DNA from: Alkalilimnicola sp. S0819
Lineage (GTDB): Bacteria > Pseudomonadota > Gammaproteobacteria > Nitrococcales > WHIW01
Assembly (NCBI RefSeq): GCF_009295635.1
Contig: NZ_WHIW01000001.1
Coordinates: forward strand, 285,335-349,334
Reading direction: 5' to 3'
Length of the DNA: 64,000 nucleotides
The notes below the pieces were generated by a model. It saw nothing but the letters and a program-made list of their open reading frames with translations, was not told the DNA's origin and made no database searches. Numbering within the stretch: position 1 is the stretch's first letter; every line of letters begins with the position of its first letter. Below are positions 9,944-17,664 of the stretch, in pieces. The position numbers and the translations under genes are program-made.

Positions 9944-11314
9944 TCAGGGCCTTTCGCCACCGTGCGCCCGGGCGCTCTCCGCGGCGCTGTCCGGCGGCGG
10001 CGCCCGCCTGCCTGCGCCACGCTGGTGCAGCGTTCGTTCCACGCCCAGAGGCAGGAAGATCAGCAGGTCATAGACACGCATCAGCAGACGGCTCAGGTGT
10101 ACCAGAACGTCGCCCAGGGTCAGGGCGATCCAGGCCAGTGCCGCCAGCAGGGCTTCCAGCAACAACCCCCCCAGCACGCGCCCGGACTGCAGCGCGCTCT
10201 CCAGCGGGATGGCCGTCAGCGCCAGGGGCAGAATCAGCAGCCACAGCAGCAGCGGCTCGCCGGGGTTGGGTCGGTTCCCGCCCAACAACACCAGGGCGGC
10301 CGCGCAGGGCAGCAACACCAGGCCCAGCGCACACAGCCGCGCCAGGATGTGTCGCAGCCGATCATCGAAGCGGCCGACGAAGGGCAGCATGCGGGTGGCG
10401 CGCAGGCATTCCCACAGGAACAGGCCCAGGGCGAACTGCACCAGCAACAGAATCCAGGCGCCCAGGCTGCCGCCCTGGGGCATGTTCGGGGCGAACAGGC
10501 CGCGCAGGGGCGCCTGCAGCAGTCCCTGGGCGAACCAGGCCGCCAGCCCGAGTATTCCCAGCGCACCGGCGCCGAGCAGGAACTGCTTGAGATTGGACGG
10601 GGCAAAGTTGCGGGCGTCGGCGGCGTCCATGGCGCGTAGCTGCTGGTACTCGCCCATGTACTCGTCGATGCTGCGCGCCCGGGCATCCAGGCCGCCCACA
10701 CCCTGTTCCAGGGTCTTCAGTGTTTGGTTCAGACGCCGCCAGTAGGGGAGCATACGCTTGAGCCACAGGTGGCGCTTTCGGCTGGCGGCGCGGTATTCGC
10801 TGATCGCCTCATGGCAGGCGCGCTCCAGGGTGTGGTGTATATCGCCCAGGATCTTGCCCACCATGGGGTCGCCGTGGGCGGGAATGCGCGCAATGGCGTC
10901 CACCGCCTCCAGCCAGGCGGGCGGGGTGGGGGGCTCTTCCACCGAATGGCGGTAATCGGCGTCCACCCGGTTGATCTGTTCGTGCAACTGCCGCTGCAGG
11001 GACGGATAAGCGGCCAGGTCCCGCTCCACCAGGGTGCGCACCCGGCTGAATTCCCGCTCCAGCAGCCGCTCCTGGTTGTCCACCGCCAGGCGCAGGATGA
11101 CATCGGCATTACGCTCGCGCAGTCGCCCGCGCCACAGCCGCAGGCCGCGGGCCAGGCGCCGCAGCGGCTGGCGCAGGCCCAGCCCCAGCGCCTGCAGCAG
11201 CCGGTGCGCGCTGGCACGCCCCAGATACAGCAGGATGAGCAGTATGCCCAGCCAGATCAGCGCCGACACAGGCGTGGATTCACTCCAAAGGTGCAGGGTT
11301 TGCTCGAAGGACAC
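9944..11314 (-). CDS. Large membrane protein of unknown function
   Basis: The product is 456 residues. It begins with GTG at 11314, with GGGGAG 8 bases upstream. One membrane segment lies near the N-terminus (about 17-33, SALIWLGILLILLYLG). A long Arg/Glu/Gln-rich, mostly helical soluble region (about 40-240) includes LRERNADVILRLAVDNQERL and a possible coiled coil (WRRLNQTLKTLEQGVGGLD). It ends in about five hydrophobic segments (about 248-415) and a disordered charged tail. It lies downstream of suhB on the same strand with a 146-base gap. No family is recognised. The layout, a helical sensor-like domain between membrane parts, resembles neither a transporter nor a channel that can be named from sequence. 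Confidence 0.75.
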   Translation of the reverse strand: MSFEQTLHLWSESTPVSALIWLGILLILLYLGRASAHRLLQALGLGLRQPLRRLARGLRLWRGRLRERNADVILRLAVDNQERLLEREFSRVRTLVERDLAAYPSLQRQLHEQINRVDADYRHSVEEPPTPPAWLEAVDAIARIPAHGDPMVGKILGDIHHTLERACHEAISEYRAASRKRHLWLKRMLPYWRRLNQTLKTLEQGVGGLDARARSIDEYMGEYQQLRAMDAADARNFAPSNLKQFLLGAGALGILGLAAWFAQGLLQAPLRGLFAPNMPQGGSLGAWILLLVQFALGLFLWECLRATRMLPFVGRFDDRLRHILARLCALGLVLLPCAAALVLLGGNRPNPGEPLLLWLLILPLALTAIPLESALQSGRVLGGLLLEALLAALAWIALTLGDVLVHLSRLLMRVYDLLIFLPLGVERTLHQRGAGRRAPPPDSAAESARAHGGERP

Positions 11315-11333
11315 GGATGGACTCCCCGGTCGG

Positions 11334-11397
11334 CGAGGCGTGAGCCTCGCGGCCTGATTCTAGTTATCGCGGAGACAGCGTCTCCCGTAGCGGCTAG
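11334..11397. other. Inverted repeats upstream of the membrane-protein gene
   Basis: CGAGGC/GCCTCG (11334-11349) and GGAGAC-AGC-GTCTCC (11371-11385), the latter flanked by CTAG at 11360 and 11394. They lie in the 146-base gap after suhB. They could end suhB transcription or bind a regulator; nothing decisive is visible. Confidence 0.25.
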
Positions 11398-11460
11398 CTT
11401 AGAAACAAGCGCGGGCGGAGTCCAACGGCTTGGGCCTGGAATGCGCCCTGTCTTCGAGTA

Positions 11461-12273
11461 TCAGGCGCTCTGGCCCAGCAGGGCCGGGGTGCAATGGGGG
11501 CGGATCTCGCGGACCATGCCGCTGAACACCTTGCGGTTGCCTGCCACCACATGACCGCTGTCGAGGAAGCTGGGGCCGCCCTGGAGGTCGCCGACGATGC
11601 CGCCGGCCTCCTGGATCAGCAGCGCGCCGGCGGCGATGTCCCAGGGCTGCAGGCCGATTTCCCAGAAGCCGTCCAGCCGACCGCAGGCCACGTAGGCCAG
11701 GTCCAGCGAGGCGGCGCCGGCGCGGCGCAGATCGCTGGCATGGCGGCTCAGCGCCCGGAACATGTCCAGGTACGCATCCATGTGCTGTTGGGCCTTGAAG
11801 GGGAAGCCGGTGCCCAGCAGCGCGCCGTCCAGCCCCCGGCGATCGCTCACGCGAATGCGCCGACCGTCCAGCTGGGCACCCTGGCCGCGGGCCGCGGTGA
11901 ACAGCTCCTGGCGCAGCGGGTCGTAGATCACGCCCGCTTCCAGTCTGCCCTGATGCCTGAGTGCGATGGAGACGGCAAAATGCGGCACGCCATGGAGGTA
12001 GTTGGTGGTGCCGTCCAGCGGGTCGATCACCCACAGGTACTCGTCATCGGCCTGGCCGTGGGCGCCGGATTCCTCGCCGAGGATGGCGTGGTGGGGATAG
12101 GCCTTGCGCAGGATCTGGATGATCTCCTGCTCGGCCAGGCGATCCACATCGCTGACGAAATCGTTGCGCCCCTTGGATTCAATGCTCACCGCGTCCAGAC
12201 GATCCATGTGGCGGACGATGATGTTGCCGGCCGCGCGGGCGGCGCGTACGGCCATGTTGACCATGGGGTGCAT
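11461..12273 (-). CDS. suhB: Inositol-1-monophosphatase family protein SuhB
   Basis: The protein is 270 residues (E. coli 267). SuhB dephosphorylates inositol-1-phosphate in vitro, and in E. coli it also joins the NusA/NusB/NusE antitermination complex on rRNA operons. Metal and substrate motifs are present: ILGEESG (about 66-72), WVIDPLDGTTNYLHGVPHF (about 83-101) and the C-terminal WDIAAGALLIQEAGG. The ATG at 12273 (MHPMVNMAVRAARAAG) is preferred over an in-frame start 39 bases upstream because it matches the family start. It is divergent from trmJ, with overlapping promoters. Confidence 0.95.
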   Translation of the reverse strand: MHPMVNMAVRAARAAGNIIVRHMDRLDAVSIESKGRNDFVSDVDRLAEQEIIQILRKAYPHHAILGEESGAHGQADDEYLWVIDPLDGTTNYLHGVPHFAVSIALRHQGRLEAGVIYDPLRQELFTAARGQGAQLDGRRIRVSDRRGLDGALLGTGFPFKAQQHMDAYLDMFRALSRHASDLRRAGAASLDLAYVACGRLDGFWEIGLQPWDIAAGALLIQEAGGIVGDLQGGPSFLDSGHVVAGNRKVFSGMVREIRPHCTPALLGQSA

Positions 12274-12299
12274 AAGCTGGGTTCCGGTTCGGCAGTCGG

Positions 12300-12328
12300 T
12301 GGACGGGCGCAAAGGATACCAGTAAAAG
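12300..12328 (+). promoter_or_regulatory. Possible trmJ promoter
   Basis: TGGACG (12300-12305), a 17-base spacer and TAAAAG (12323-12328), 35 bases before the trmJ ATG. Each box matches the consensus at 4 of 6 positions. Confidence 0.35.
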
Positions 12329-12340
12329 TAGGCCCCTCAA
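12313..12340 (-). promoter_or_regulatory. Possible suhB promoter
   Basis: On the minus strand, TTGAGG (12335-12340), a 16-base spacer and TATCCT (12313-12318). It overlaps the trmJ promoter face to face. Confidence 0.35.
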
Positions 12341-12362
12341 ACGACCAGGGCCCCATTCGGAC

Positions 12363-13094
12363 ATGAAGCTACTCGACGCTGTGCGCATCGTGCTGATCGG
12401 CACCACGCATCCCGGCAACATCGGCTCCGCCGCCCGCGCCATGAAGACCATGGGCGTGCAGGATCTGCAACTGGTGGCGCCGGAGCGCTTCCCGGCCCCC
12501 GAGGCCACCGCCAACGCGGCCCATGCCGCGGATGTACTGGAGGCCGCCGGCGTACACGAAGAGCTGGACCAGGCCCTGGCCGGGGCCGGTCTGGTGGTGG
12601 GGCTCACCGCCCGCAGCCGTCGCCTGGGGGCACCGTCCCTGGAAGCTCGTCCCTGTGCTGAGCGGCTGATGCGCGAGGCGACGCGCCACCCGGTGGCGCT
12701 GTTGTTCGGGCGGGAGCATTCGGGGTTGAGCAATGCGGAGCTGGATCGTTGCCACTACGTGGTGCACATCCCCGCCAATCCGGATTACCCGGTGATGAAC
12801 CTGGCGGCGGCGGTGCAGGTGATGTGCTACGAGCTGCGCATGGCGGCGATGACCGGCGAGGCGCCGACGCCGGAGGCCCTGCCCGAGGTGGCGGGCGCCG
12901 AGCATCTGGAAGGCTTCTATCGGCATCTGGAGCAGTTGCTGGAGGACACCGGTTATCTGCGCCGTTTCAGCCCCGAGGTGCTGATGCGCCGGCTGCGGCA
13001 TCTGTTCAACCGCGCCCGGCCAAGCTCCGAGGAGCTGAACATTCTGCGCGGCATGCTGAGCGCCATGGAGCGCCACAAGCGGGGGCGCGATTGA
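12363..13094 (+). CDS. trmJ: tRNA (cytidine/uridine-2'-O-)-methyltransferase TrmJ
   Basis: A 243-residue SPOUT (knotted) methyltransferase that methylates the 2'-OH of nucleotide 32 in several tRNAs. Motifs: VLIGTTHPGNIGSAARAMK at the N-terminus, ALLFGREHSGLSNAEL (about 117-132) and the knot motif IPANPDYPVMNLAAAVQ (about 139-155). A C-terminal helical extension follows. It lies directly upstream of the cysE cluster, the order in which gammaproteobacterial trmJ usually precedes iron-sulfur genes. Confidence 0.95.
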   Translation: MKLLDAVRIVLIGTTHPGNIGSAARAMKTMGVQDLQLVAPERFPAPEATANAAHAADVLEAAGVHEELDQALAGAGLVVGLTARSRRLGAPSLEARPCAERLMREATRHPVALLFGREHSGLSNAELDRCHYVVHIPANPDYPVMNLAAAVQVMCYELRMAAMTGEAPTPEALPEVAGAEHLEGFYRHLEQLLEDTGYLRRFSPEVLMRRLRHLFNRARPSSEELNILRGMLSAMERHKRGRD

Positions 13095-13150
13095 ACGGCG
13101 GCGACGGGGCGGGTGTACCAATGGCCGGGGCAAGTCGTTATCATGAAGCC

Positions 13151-13198
13151 ATGCCTGCCTACACCGCGATCACTCCCGCCTGTTGCTCCTGTATCTAG
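13151..13198 (+). CDS. Candidate cysteine-rich leader peptide (possible attenuator)
   Basis: A 15-codon frame starting at ATG 13151 and ending in Cys-Cys-Ser-Cys-Ile-TAG (Cys codons at 13181, 13184 and 13190). It sits 78 bases before cysE, the gene for the committed step of cysteine synthesis. A TATCAT box at 13139-13144 would place transcription start almost at this ATG, so the message could be leaderless. An in-frame ATG at 13121 would give 25 codons. No good Shine-Dalgarno site is seen. This may be chance; the case rests on the cysteine run, the position and the hairpin that follows. Confidence 0.35.
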   Translation: MPAYTAITPACCSCI

Positions 13199-13204
13199 GG
13201 GTCG

Positions 13205-13226
13205 TGCGCCGCTCGTCTTCGGCGCA
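13205..13226 (+). promoter_or_regulatory. Hairpin downstream of the leader frame
   Basis: TGCGCCG (13205-13211) pairs perfectly with CGGCGCA (13220-13226) around an 8-base loop. It begins 7 bases after the leader stop codon, so a ribosome halted at the cysteine codons would be expected to cover the left arm or sit next to it. No T-run follows, so any control would be translational or Rho-dependent. Confidence 0.4.
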
Positions 13227-13276
13227 GGCTCCAGTTCTCCACAGCACTTCCCTCGCTTCATATCCGGGAATCGACG

Positions 13277-14062
13277 ATGTTTCAGCGGCTCAGAGAAGAT
13301 ATCCAGTGCGTGCGCGAGCGCGACCCCGCCGCCCGCAACGCTTTTGAAGTGTTCACCAGCTATCCGGGCTTCCACGCCCTGCTCATGCACCGGTGCAATC
13401 ACTGGCTGTGGCGCCGGGGGTTGCGTTGGCTGGCGCGTTTCTTGTCCCTGTTCGCCCGTTGGCTCACCGGCGTCGAGATCCACCCGGGCGCGCGCATCGG
13501 TCGGCGGTTTTTCATCGACCACGGCATGGGGGTGGTGATCGGCGAGACCGCCGAGATCGGCGACGACTGCACGCTGTACCACGGCGTCACCCTGGGGGGC
13601 ACCAGCTGGGAGGCGGGCAAGCGCCACCCCACGCTGGCCAATGACGTGGTGGTGGGGGCCGGGGCCAAGATTCTCGGGCCGCTGCAGGTGGGCACCGGCG
13701 CGCGCATCGGCTCCAATGCGGTGGTGCTCAAGGACGTCCCCGAGGGCGCCACCATGGTGGGCATCCCGGCGCGGGTGGCCGGCGTGCGCCATGCCGCGGC
13801 CGACAGCGATGCCCGTCGGCGCGAGGCCGTGGCCCGCAAGATCGGTTTCGATGCCTACGGCACCACGGCGGACATGCCCGACCCGGTGGCCCGGGCGTTG
13901 AACGCGTTGCTGGATCATGTGCACGTCACCGACCAGCGTCTGGAAGAAATCCGCACGGCCGTGCGCGGATTGGGCGGCGAGGTGGCCGACCGGCCAGTAC
14001 CCGATATCGAAGATTGCAAGCTCTCCGACGATGCCGCCGACGAGGTGGGCGGGGGCCGCTGA
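13277..14062 (+). CDS. cysE: Serine O-acetyltransferase
   Basis: CysE acetylates L-serine with acetyl-CoA, the committed and cysteine-inhibited step of cysteine synthesis. The protein is 261 residues (E. coli 273). It has an N-terminal helical domain ([20 protein letters not shown]) and a left-handed beta-helix of hexapeptide repeats. Active-site segments are [17 protein letters not shown] (catalytic His about 83) and [20 protein letters not shown]. Association with a cysteine desulfurase gene 3 bases downstream suggests that cysteine made here feeds iron-sulfur assembly. Confidence 0.95.
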   Translation: MFQRLREDIQCVRERDPAARNAFEVFTSYPGFHALLMHRCNHWLWRRGLRWLARFLSLFARWLTGVEIHPGARIGRRFFIDHGMGVVIGETAEIGDDCTLYHGVTLGGTSWEAGKRHPTLANDVVVGAGAKILGPLQVGTGARIGSNAVVLKDVPEGATMVGIPARVAGVRHAAADSDARRREAVARKIGFDAYGTTADMPDPVARALNALLDHVHVTDQRLEEIRTAVRGLGGEVADRPVPDIEDCKLSDDAADEVGGGR

Positions 14063-14065
14063 ACC

Positions 14066-15295
14066 ATGGCGCCAATTTACCTGGATTATGCGGCCACCAC
14101 CCCCTGCGACCCGGCGGTGATCGCCCGCATGAGCGCGTTCCTGGGCGAGGAGGGCGCCTTCGCGAACCCCTCCTCCGCGCATGGGCCGGGGCAGGTGGCC
14201 GCTCAGGCGGTGGCCCGGGCCCGCGCCCAGGTGGCGGCATTGATCAATGCCGAGCCCGAGGGGCTGGTGTGGACCTCCGGTGCCACCGAAGCCAATAACC
14301 TCGCGCTGCTGGGCGCCTTGCGCCTTGCCCGCGCCCGGGGGCGAGGCGGGCAGGTGGTGACCGGCGCCACCGAGCACCCGTCGGTGCTGGCCGCCTGCGC
14401 CCAATTGGAACGGGAAGGGGTGAAGGTCACCCGCCTGTTCCCGGACGCTGGCGGGGTGATCGCCCCCGAAGCCGTCGCGGCCGCGCTGCGCGACGACACG
14501 GCGCTGGTCTCGCTGATGCACGTCAACAACGAAACCGGCGCGGTGCAGGACGTCGCCGCCATGACGGCGCTGGCCCACGCGGCGGGTGCGCTGATGCATG
14601 TGGATGCGGTGCAGGCCGCGGGGCGCCTGCCCATCGACGTGACGGATTGGGGCGTGGATCTGCTGAGTCTGTCCGCCCACAAGCTCTACGGGCCCAAGGG
14701 CGTGGGCGTGCTCTACCGCCGGGCGCGGCCGCTGCTGCGCCTGGCGCCGCTGGTCCATGGCGGCGGCCAGGAGCAGGGGCTGCGCAGCGGCACCCTGGCC
14801 ACCCACCAGATCGTCGGCATGGGCGAGGCCTGCGCACTGGCCGCCGCCCGCCTGCCGGAAGAGGCCGCCCGGCTATATGCCCTGAAGACGCGGCTGCGCG
14901 AGGGCTTGCTGGCCCTGGGCGCGGTGCAGCTCAACGGCCCGGAGCAGGGCGCGCCGCATATCCTCAACCTCGCCTTCGGCTGCGTGCACGGCGAAGCCCT
15001 GGCCGAGGACATCGGCGCGCAATTGGCCGTGTCCGCCGGTTCCGCCTGCAGCGCCGTGAGCGGCAAGCCCTCGCCGGTGCTGCGGGCCATGGGGGTGCCG
15101 GATGCCTTGGCCCACGCGAGCCTGCGCTTCAGCCTGGGGCGGGGGAGCACGGAACGGGACGTGGATGCCGCGGTCGAAATAGTCAGCCGGGCGGTTCACC
15201 GCCTGCGCGCATGTTCGCCCCTGTGGCGGGATTTTCAGGCCGGCGCCTCGCTGCGGGCGCTCTATGCGGGAGACCGGGATCATGGCCTGGTCTGA
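14066..15295 (+). CDS. Cysteine desulfurase (IscS/NifS family)
   Basis: A PLP enzyme that removes sulfur from cysteine and carries it as a persulfide; 409 residues. Conserved sites are all present: TEHPSVL (PLP-stacking His), HVNNETGAVQD, HVDAVQAAG (Asp/Gln contacting PLP), SAHKLYGPKG (Schiff-base Lys about 206), SGTLATHQIVGMG, and the mobile-loop SAGSACSAVSGKPS with the catalytic Cys. It is closer to group I (IscS/NifS) than SufS. It carries an extra C-terminal tail (CSPLWRDFQAGASLR). No iscR, hscA, hscB or fdx is near, so I do not call it iscS outright. Confidence 0.9.
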   Translation: MAPIYLDYAATTPCDPAVIARMSAFLGEEGAFANPSSAHGPGQVAAQAVARARAQVAALINAEPEGLVWTSGATEANNLALLGALRLARARGRGGQVVTGATEHPSVLAACAQLEREGVKVTRLFPDAGGVIAPEAVAAALRDDTALVSLMHVNNETGAVQDVAAMTALAHAAGALMHVDAVQAAGRLPIDVTDWGVDLLSLSAHKLYGPKGVGVLYRRARPLLRLAPLVHGGGQEQGLRSGTLATHQIVGMGEACALAAARLPEEAARLYALKTRLREGLLALGAVQLNGPEQGAPHILNLAFGCVHGEALAEDIGAQLAVSAGSACSAVSGKPSPVLRAMGVPDALAHASLRFSLGRGSTERDVDAAVEIVSRAVHRLRACSPLWRDFQAGASLRALYAGDRDHGLV

Positions 15296-15689
15296 GGTGG
15301 TTTTGCGCCATTACCGGGAATTGCCCGGTGCCGGGCTGCCCGCTGGCGCTTGCAGCGGCGAGGCCGGGCGCGTAGCCGAAGGCCGCCGGGTGGTCATCGG
15401 CCTGACGGTGGACGCTGAGCGGATTGTCGACGCGGGCTTTCTCGCCTTCGGTTGCCCGGCCACCCTGGCCGCGGCCGCCTGGCTCAGCCAGTGGCTGCCC
15501 GGGCGCGGCCTGGATGAGGTCCGCGGGCTGCGCGGCCTGGAGATCGCCGAGGCACTGGCGCTGCCCGCCGAGCGCCTGAGTGCCGCCCTGGTGGTGGAAG
15601 ATGCCCTGCGGGCGGCATTGGCGTGCTTTGGAGAGCCGCCAACGGCCGCGTACACTGGTGAATATCAACCAACTGATGGAGGACGGTGA
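15282..15689 (+). CDS. IscU-like scaffold-fold protein lacking most cluster ligands
   Basis: The product is 135 residues; it overlaps the desulfurase gene by 14 bases. GGGAG before ATG 15282 supports this start over an in-frame one 18 bases earlier. It aligns without gaps to the second half of IscU: FLAFGCPATLAAAAWLSQWL matches the region around Cys63, and LRGLEIAEALALPAERL matches the helix before the His-Cys pair. By this alignment E. coli Cys37 becomes Ala32, Asp39 becomes Gly34, and His105-Cys106 become Ser-Ala; only Cys58 (Cys63) remains. It cannot hold a cluster as IscU does. A sulfur-accepting or desulfurase-modulating role is possible. Confidence 0.75.
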   Translation: MAWSEVVLRHYRELPGAGLPAGACSGEAGRVAEGRRVVIGLTVDAERIVDAGFLAFGCPATLAAAAWLSQWLPGRGLDEVRGLRGLEIAEALALPAERLSAALVVEDALRAALACFGEPPTAAYTGEYQPTDGGR

Positions 15690-16012
15690 TGAACCCGATT
15701 ACCGTGAGCGATCGTGCCGCCGAGCACATCCGCCATTATCTGGGCAAGCACGGCGGCGACGGCCTGCGCCTGGGCGTGAAGACCAGCGGCTGCTCCGGCT
15801 TCGCCTATACCGTGGGGGTTGCCGGGGAGCCCGACGAGAGCGACCGGGTGTTCGAGACCCAAGGCGTGAAACTGGTGGTCGCGCCCAAGAGCCTGCCCTT
15901 CCTGGAGGGGATGGAGCTGGATTACGTCACCGAGGGGCTCAATGCCCGCTTTACCTTCAAGAACCCCAATGCGAAGGACCATTGCGGCTGCGGCGAAAGT
16001 TTCGCCATCTGA
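15689..16012 (+). CDS. A-type iron-sulfur carrier (IscA/ErpA family)
   Basis: The protein is 107 residues. The three ligand cysteines are all present at positions 35 (SGCSGFAY), 99 and 101 (CGCGESF), exactly the IscA numbering. A-type carriers hold Fe or an Fe-S cluster and pass it to client proteins. ATG 15689 overlaps the preceding TGA and has GGAGG 6 bases upstream; a GTG at 15686 is an alternative. It ends the cysE-desulfurase-scaffold-carrier run. IscA, ErpA and SufA cannot be told apart with certainty here. Confidence 0.9.
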   Translation: MNPITVSDRAAEHIRHYLGKHGGDGLRLGVKTSGCSGFAYTVGVAGEPDESDRVFETQGVKLVVAPKSLPFLEGMELDYVTEGLNARFTFKNPNAKDHCGCGESFAI

Positions 16013-16029
16013 ACGGCGGCATTCGAAAA

Positions 16030-16058
16030 TTGCCGCTGTCGGGGGCGGGCTGTACACT
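16030..16058 (+). promoter_or_regulatory. Sigma-70-type promoter for ndk
   Basis: TTGCCG (16030-16035), a 17-base spacer and TACACT (16053-16058). The predicted start near 16065 gives a leader of about 72 bases containing a strong hairpin. Confidence 0.5.
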
Positions 16059-16070
16059 TGGCGCCCATCG

Positions 16071-16096
16071 CGCCCGCGGGCTTCGGCTCGCGGGCG
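16071..16096 (+). promoter_or_regulatory. UUCG-capped hairpin in the ndk leader
   Basis: The stem CGCCCGCGGGC/GCTCGCGGGCG has 11 pairs (one G-U) closed by a C(UUCG)G tetraloop, a very stable cap. It lies in the predicted 5' untranslated region about 40 bases before the ndk start. It has no T-run, so it is more likely an mRNA stabiliser or regulatory element than a terminator. Confidence 0.5.
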
Positions 16097-16136
16097 ACGA
16101 ACGCCGTAATCCAACGAATTCTCAGGGAGTGGCCGA

Positions 16137-16542
<406 letters not shown>

Positions 16543-16562
<20 letters not shown>

Positions 16563-17664
16563 GGAGCCGCGCGAGGCCAGGACCAACCTCCTGGGCCTGG
16601 ACCGGGAGGGGTTGAAAGGGTTTTTCGCCGAAATGGGCGAAAAACCCTTTCGTGCCTCTCAATTGCTGAAATGGATTCACCAGCGCGGGGTTACCGACTT
16701 CGCGCAGATGACCGATCTCAGCAAGGCCCTGCGCACCAAGCTGGAAGCCACCGCGGAGGTGCGCATCCCGGAGCCGGTCTTCGACCAGCGATCCGCGGAC
16801 GGCACCCGCAAGTGGCTGCTGCGCATGGACGGCAGCAACGCCATCGAGACGGTGTACATCCCCGAAACCGGCCGCGGCACCCTGTGCGTGTCTTCCCAGG
16901 TCGGTTGCGCGCTGGAATGCACCTTTTGCTCCACCGCCCAGCAAGGTTTCAACCGCAACCTCACCAGCGCCGAGATCCTGGGGCAGCTGTGGTTCGCGGT
17001 GCGCGAACTGCAGGCGTCGGGTCTGGAGCGGCCCATCACCAATGTGGTTTTCATGGGCATGGGCGAACCGCTGTCCAATTTCGCCCCGGTGCTGATGGCC
17101 AGCCGCGCCATGGTGGACGACGACGCCTACGGCCTGTCCAAGCGCCGGGTGACGCTGAGCACCTCGGGCCTGGTGCCGCAGCTCTATCGCATGGCGGAGA
17201 TCTCCGATATCGCCCTGGCGGTGTCGCTGCACGCGCCCAACGATGCGCTGCGCGACGAACTGGTCCCAATCAACCGCAAGCACCCGATCAAGGATCTGCT
17301 GGCGGCCTGCAAGCACTACATCCAGGACAAGCCCCATCGCAGCATCACTTGGGAATACGTGATGCTGGACGGCGTGAACGATCACGACGAGCATGCCCGG
17401 CAGCTGGCCGTGCTGCTCAAGGGGATTCCCTCCAAGGTCAACCTGATCCCCTTCAACCCGTTCCCGGGCACCGATTACCGCTGCTCCTCGCCGGAGCGCA
17501 TACGCAGCTTCGCCACCATACTGCTCAAGGCCGGGCTGACCACCACCACCCGCAAGACCCGCGGGCAGGACATCGACGGCGCCTGCGGCCAGCTGGTGGG
17601 CAGGGTGGAAGATCGCACCCGTCGGCGTCTGCGCCGGGAGCAGGCCGCGGAGGCTACCCAATGA
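16543..17664 (+). CDS. rlmN: Dual-specificity 23S rRNA (A2503) / tRNA (A37) methyltransferase RlmN
   Basis: A radical SAM enzyme that adds a methyl group at C2 of adenine in 23S rRNA A2503 and some tRNAs. The protein is 373 residues (E. coli 384). It has the radical SAM cluster motif [15 protein letters not shown] (CX3CX2C), the family motif GMGEPLSNF and the C-terminal methyl-carrying Cys in DIDGACGQL. The ATG at 16543, inside the end of ndk, is chosen; an in-frame ATG at 16522 overlaps ndk further. It is followed by pilF with an ATGA overlap. Confidence 0.96.

Noticed and set aside
16671-17660. A long extension of the pilF frame through rlmN
   Set aside because: It overlaps rlmN in another frame. 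The lipoprotein signal peptide marks the true pilF start at 17661.
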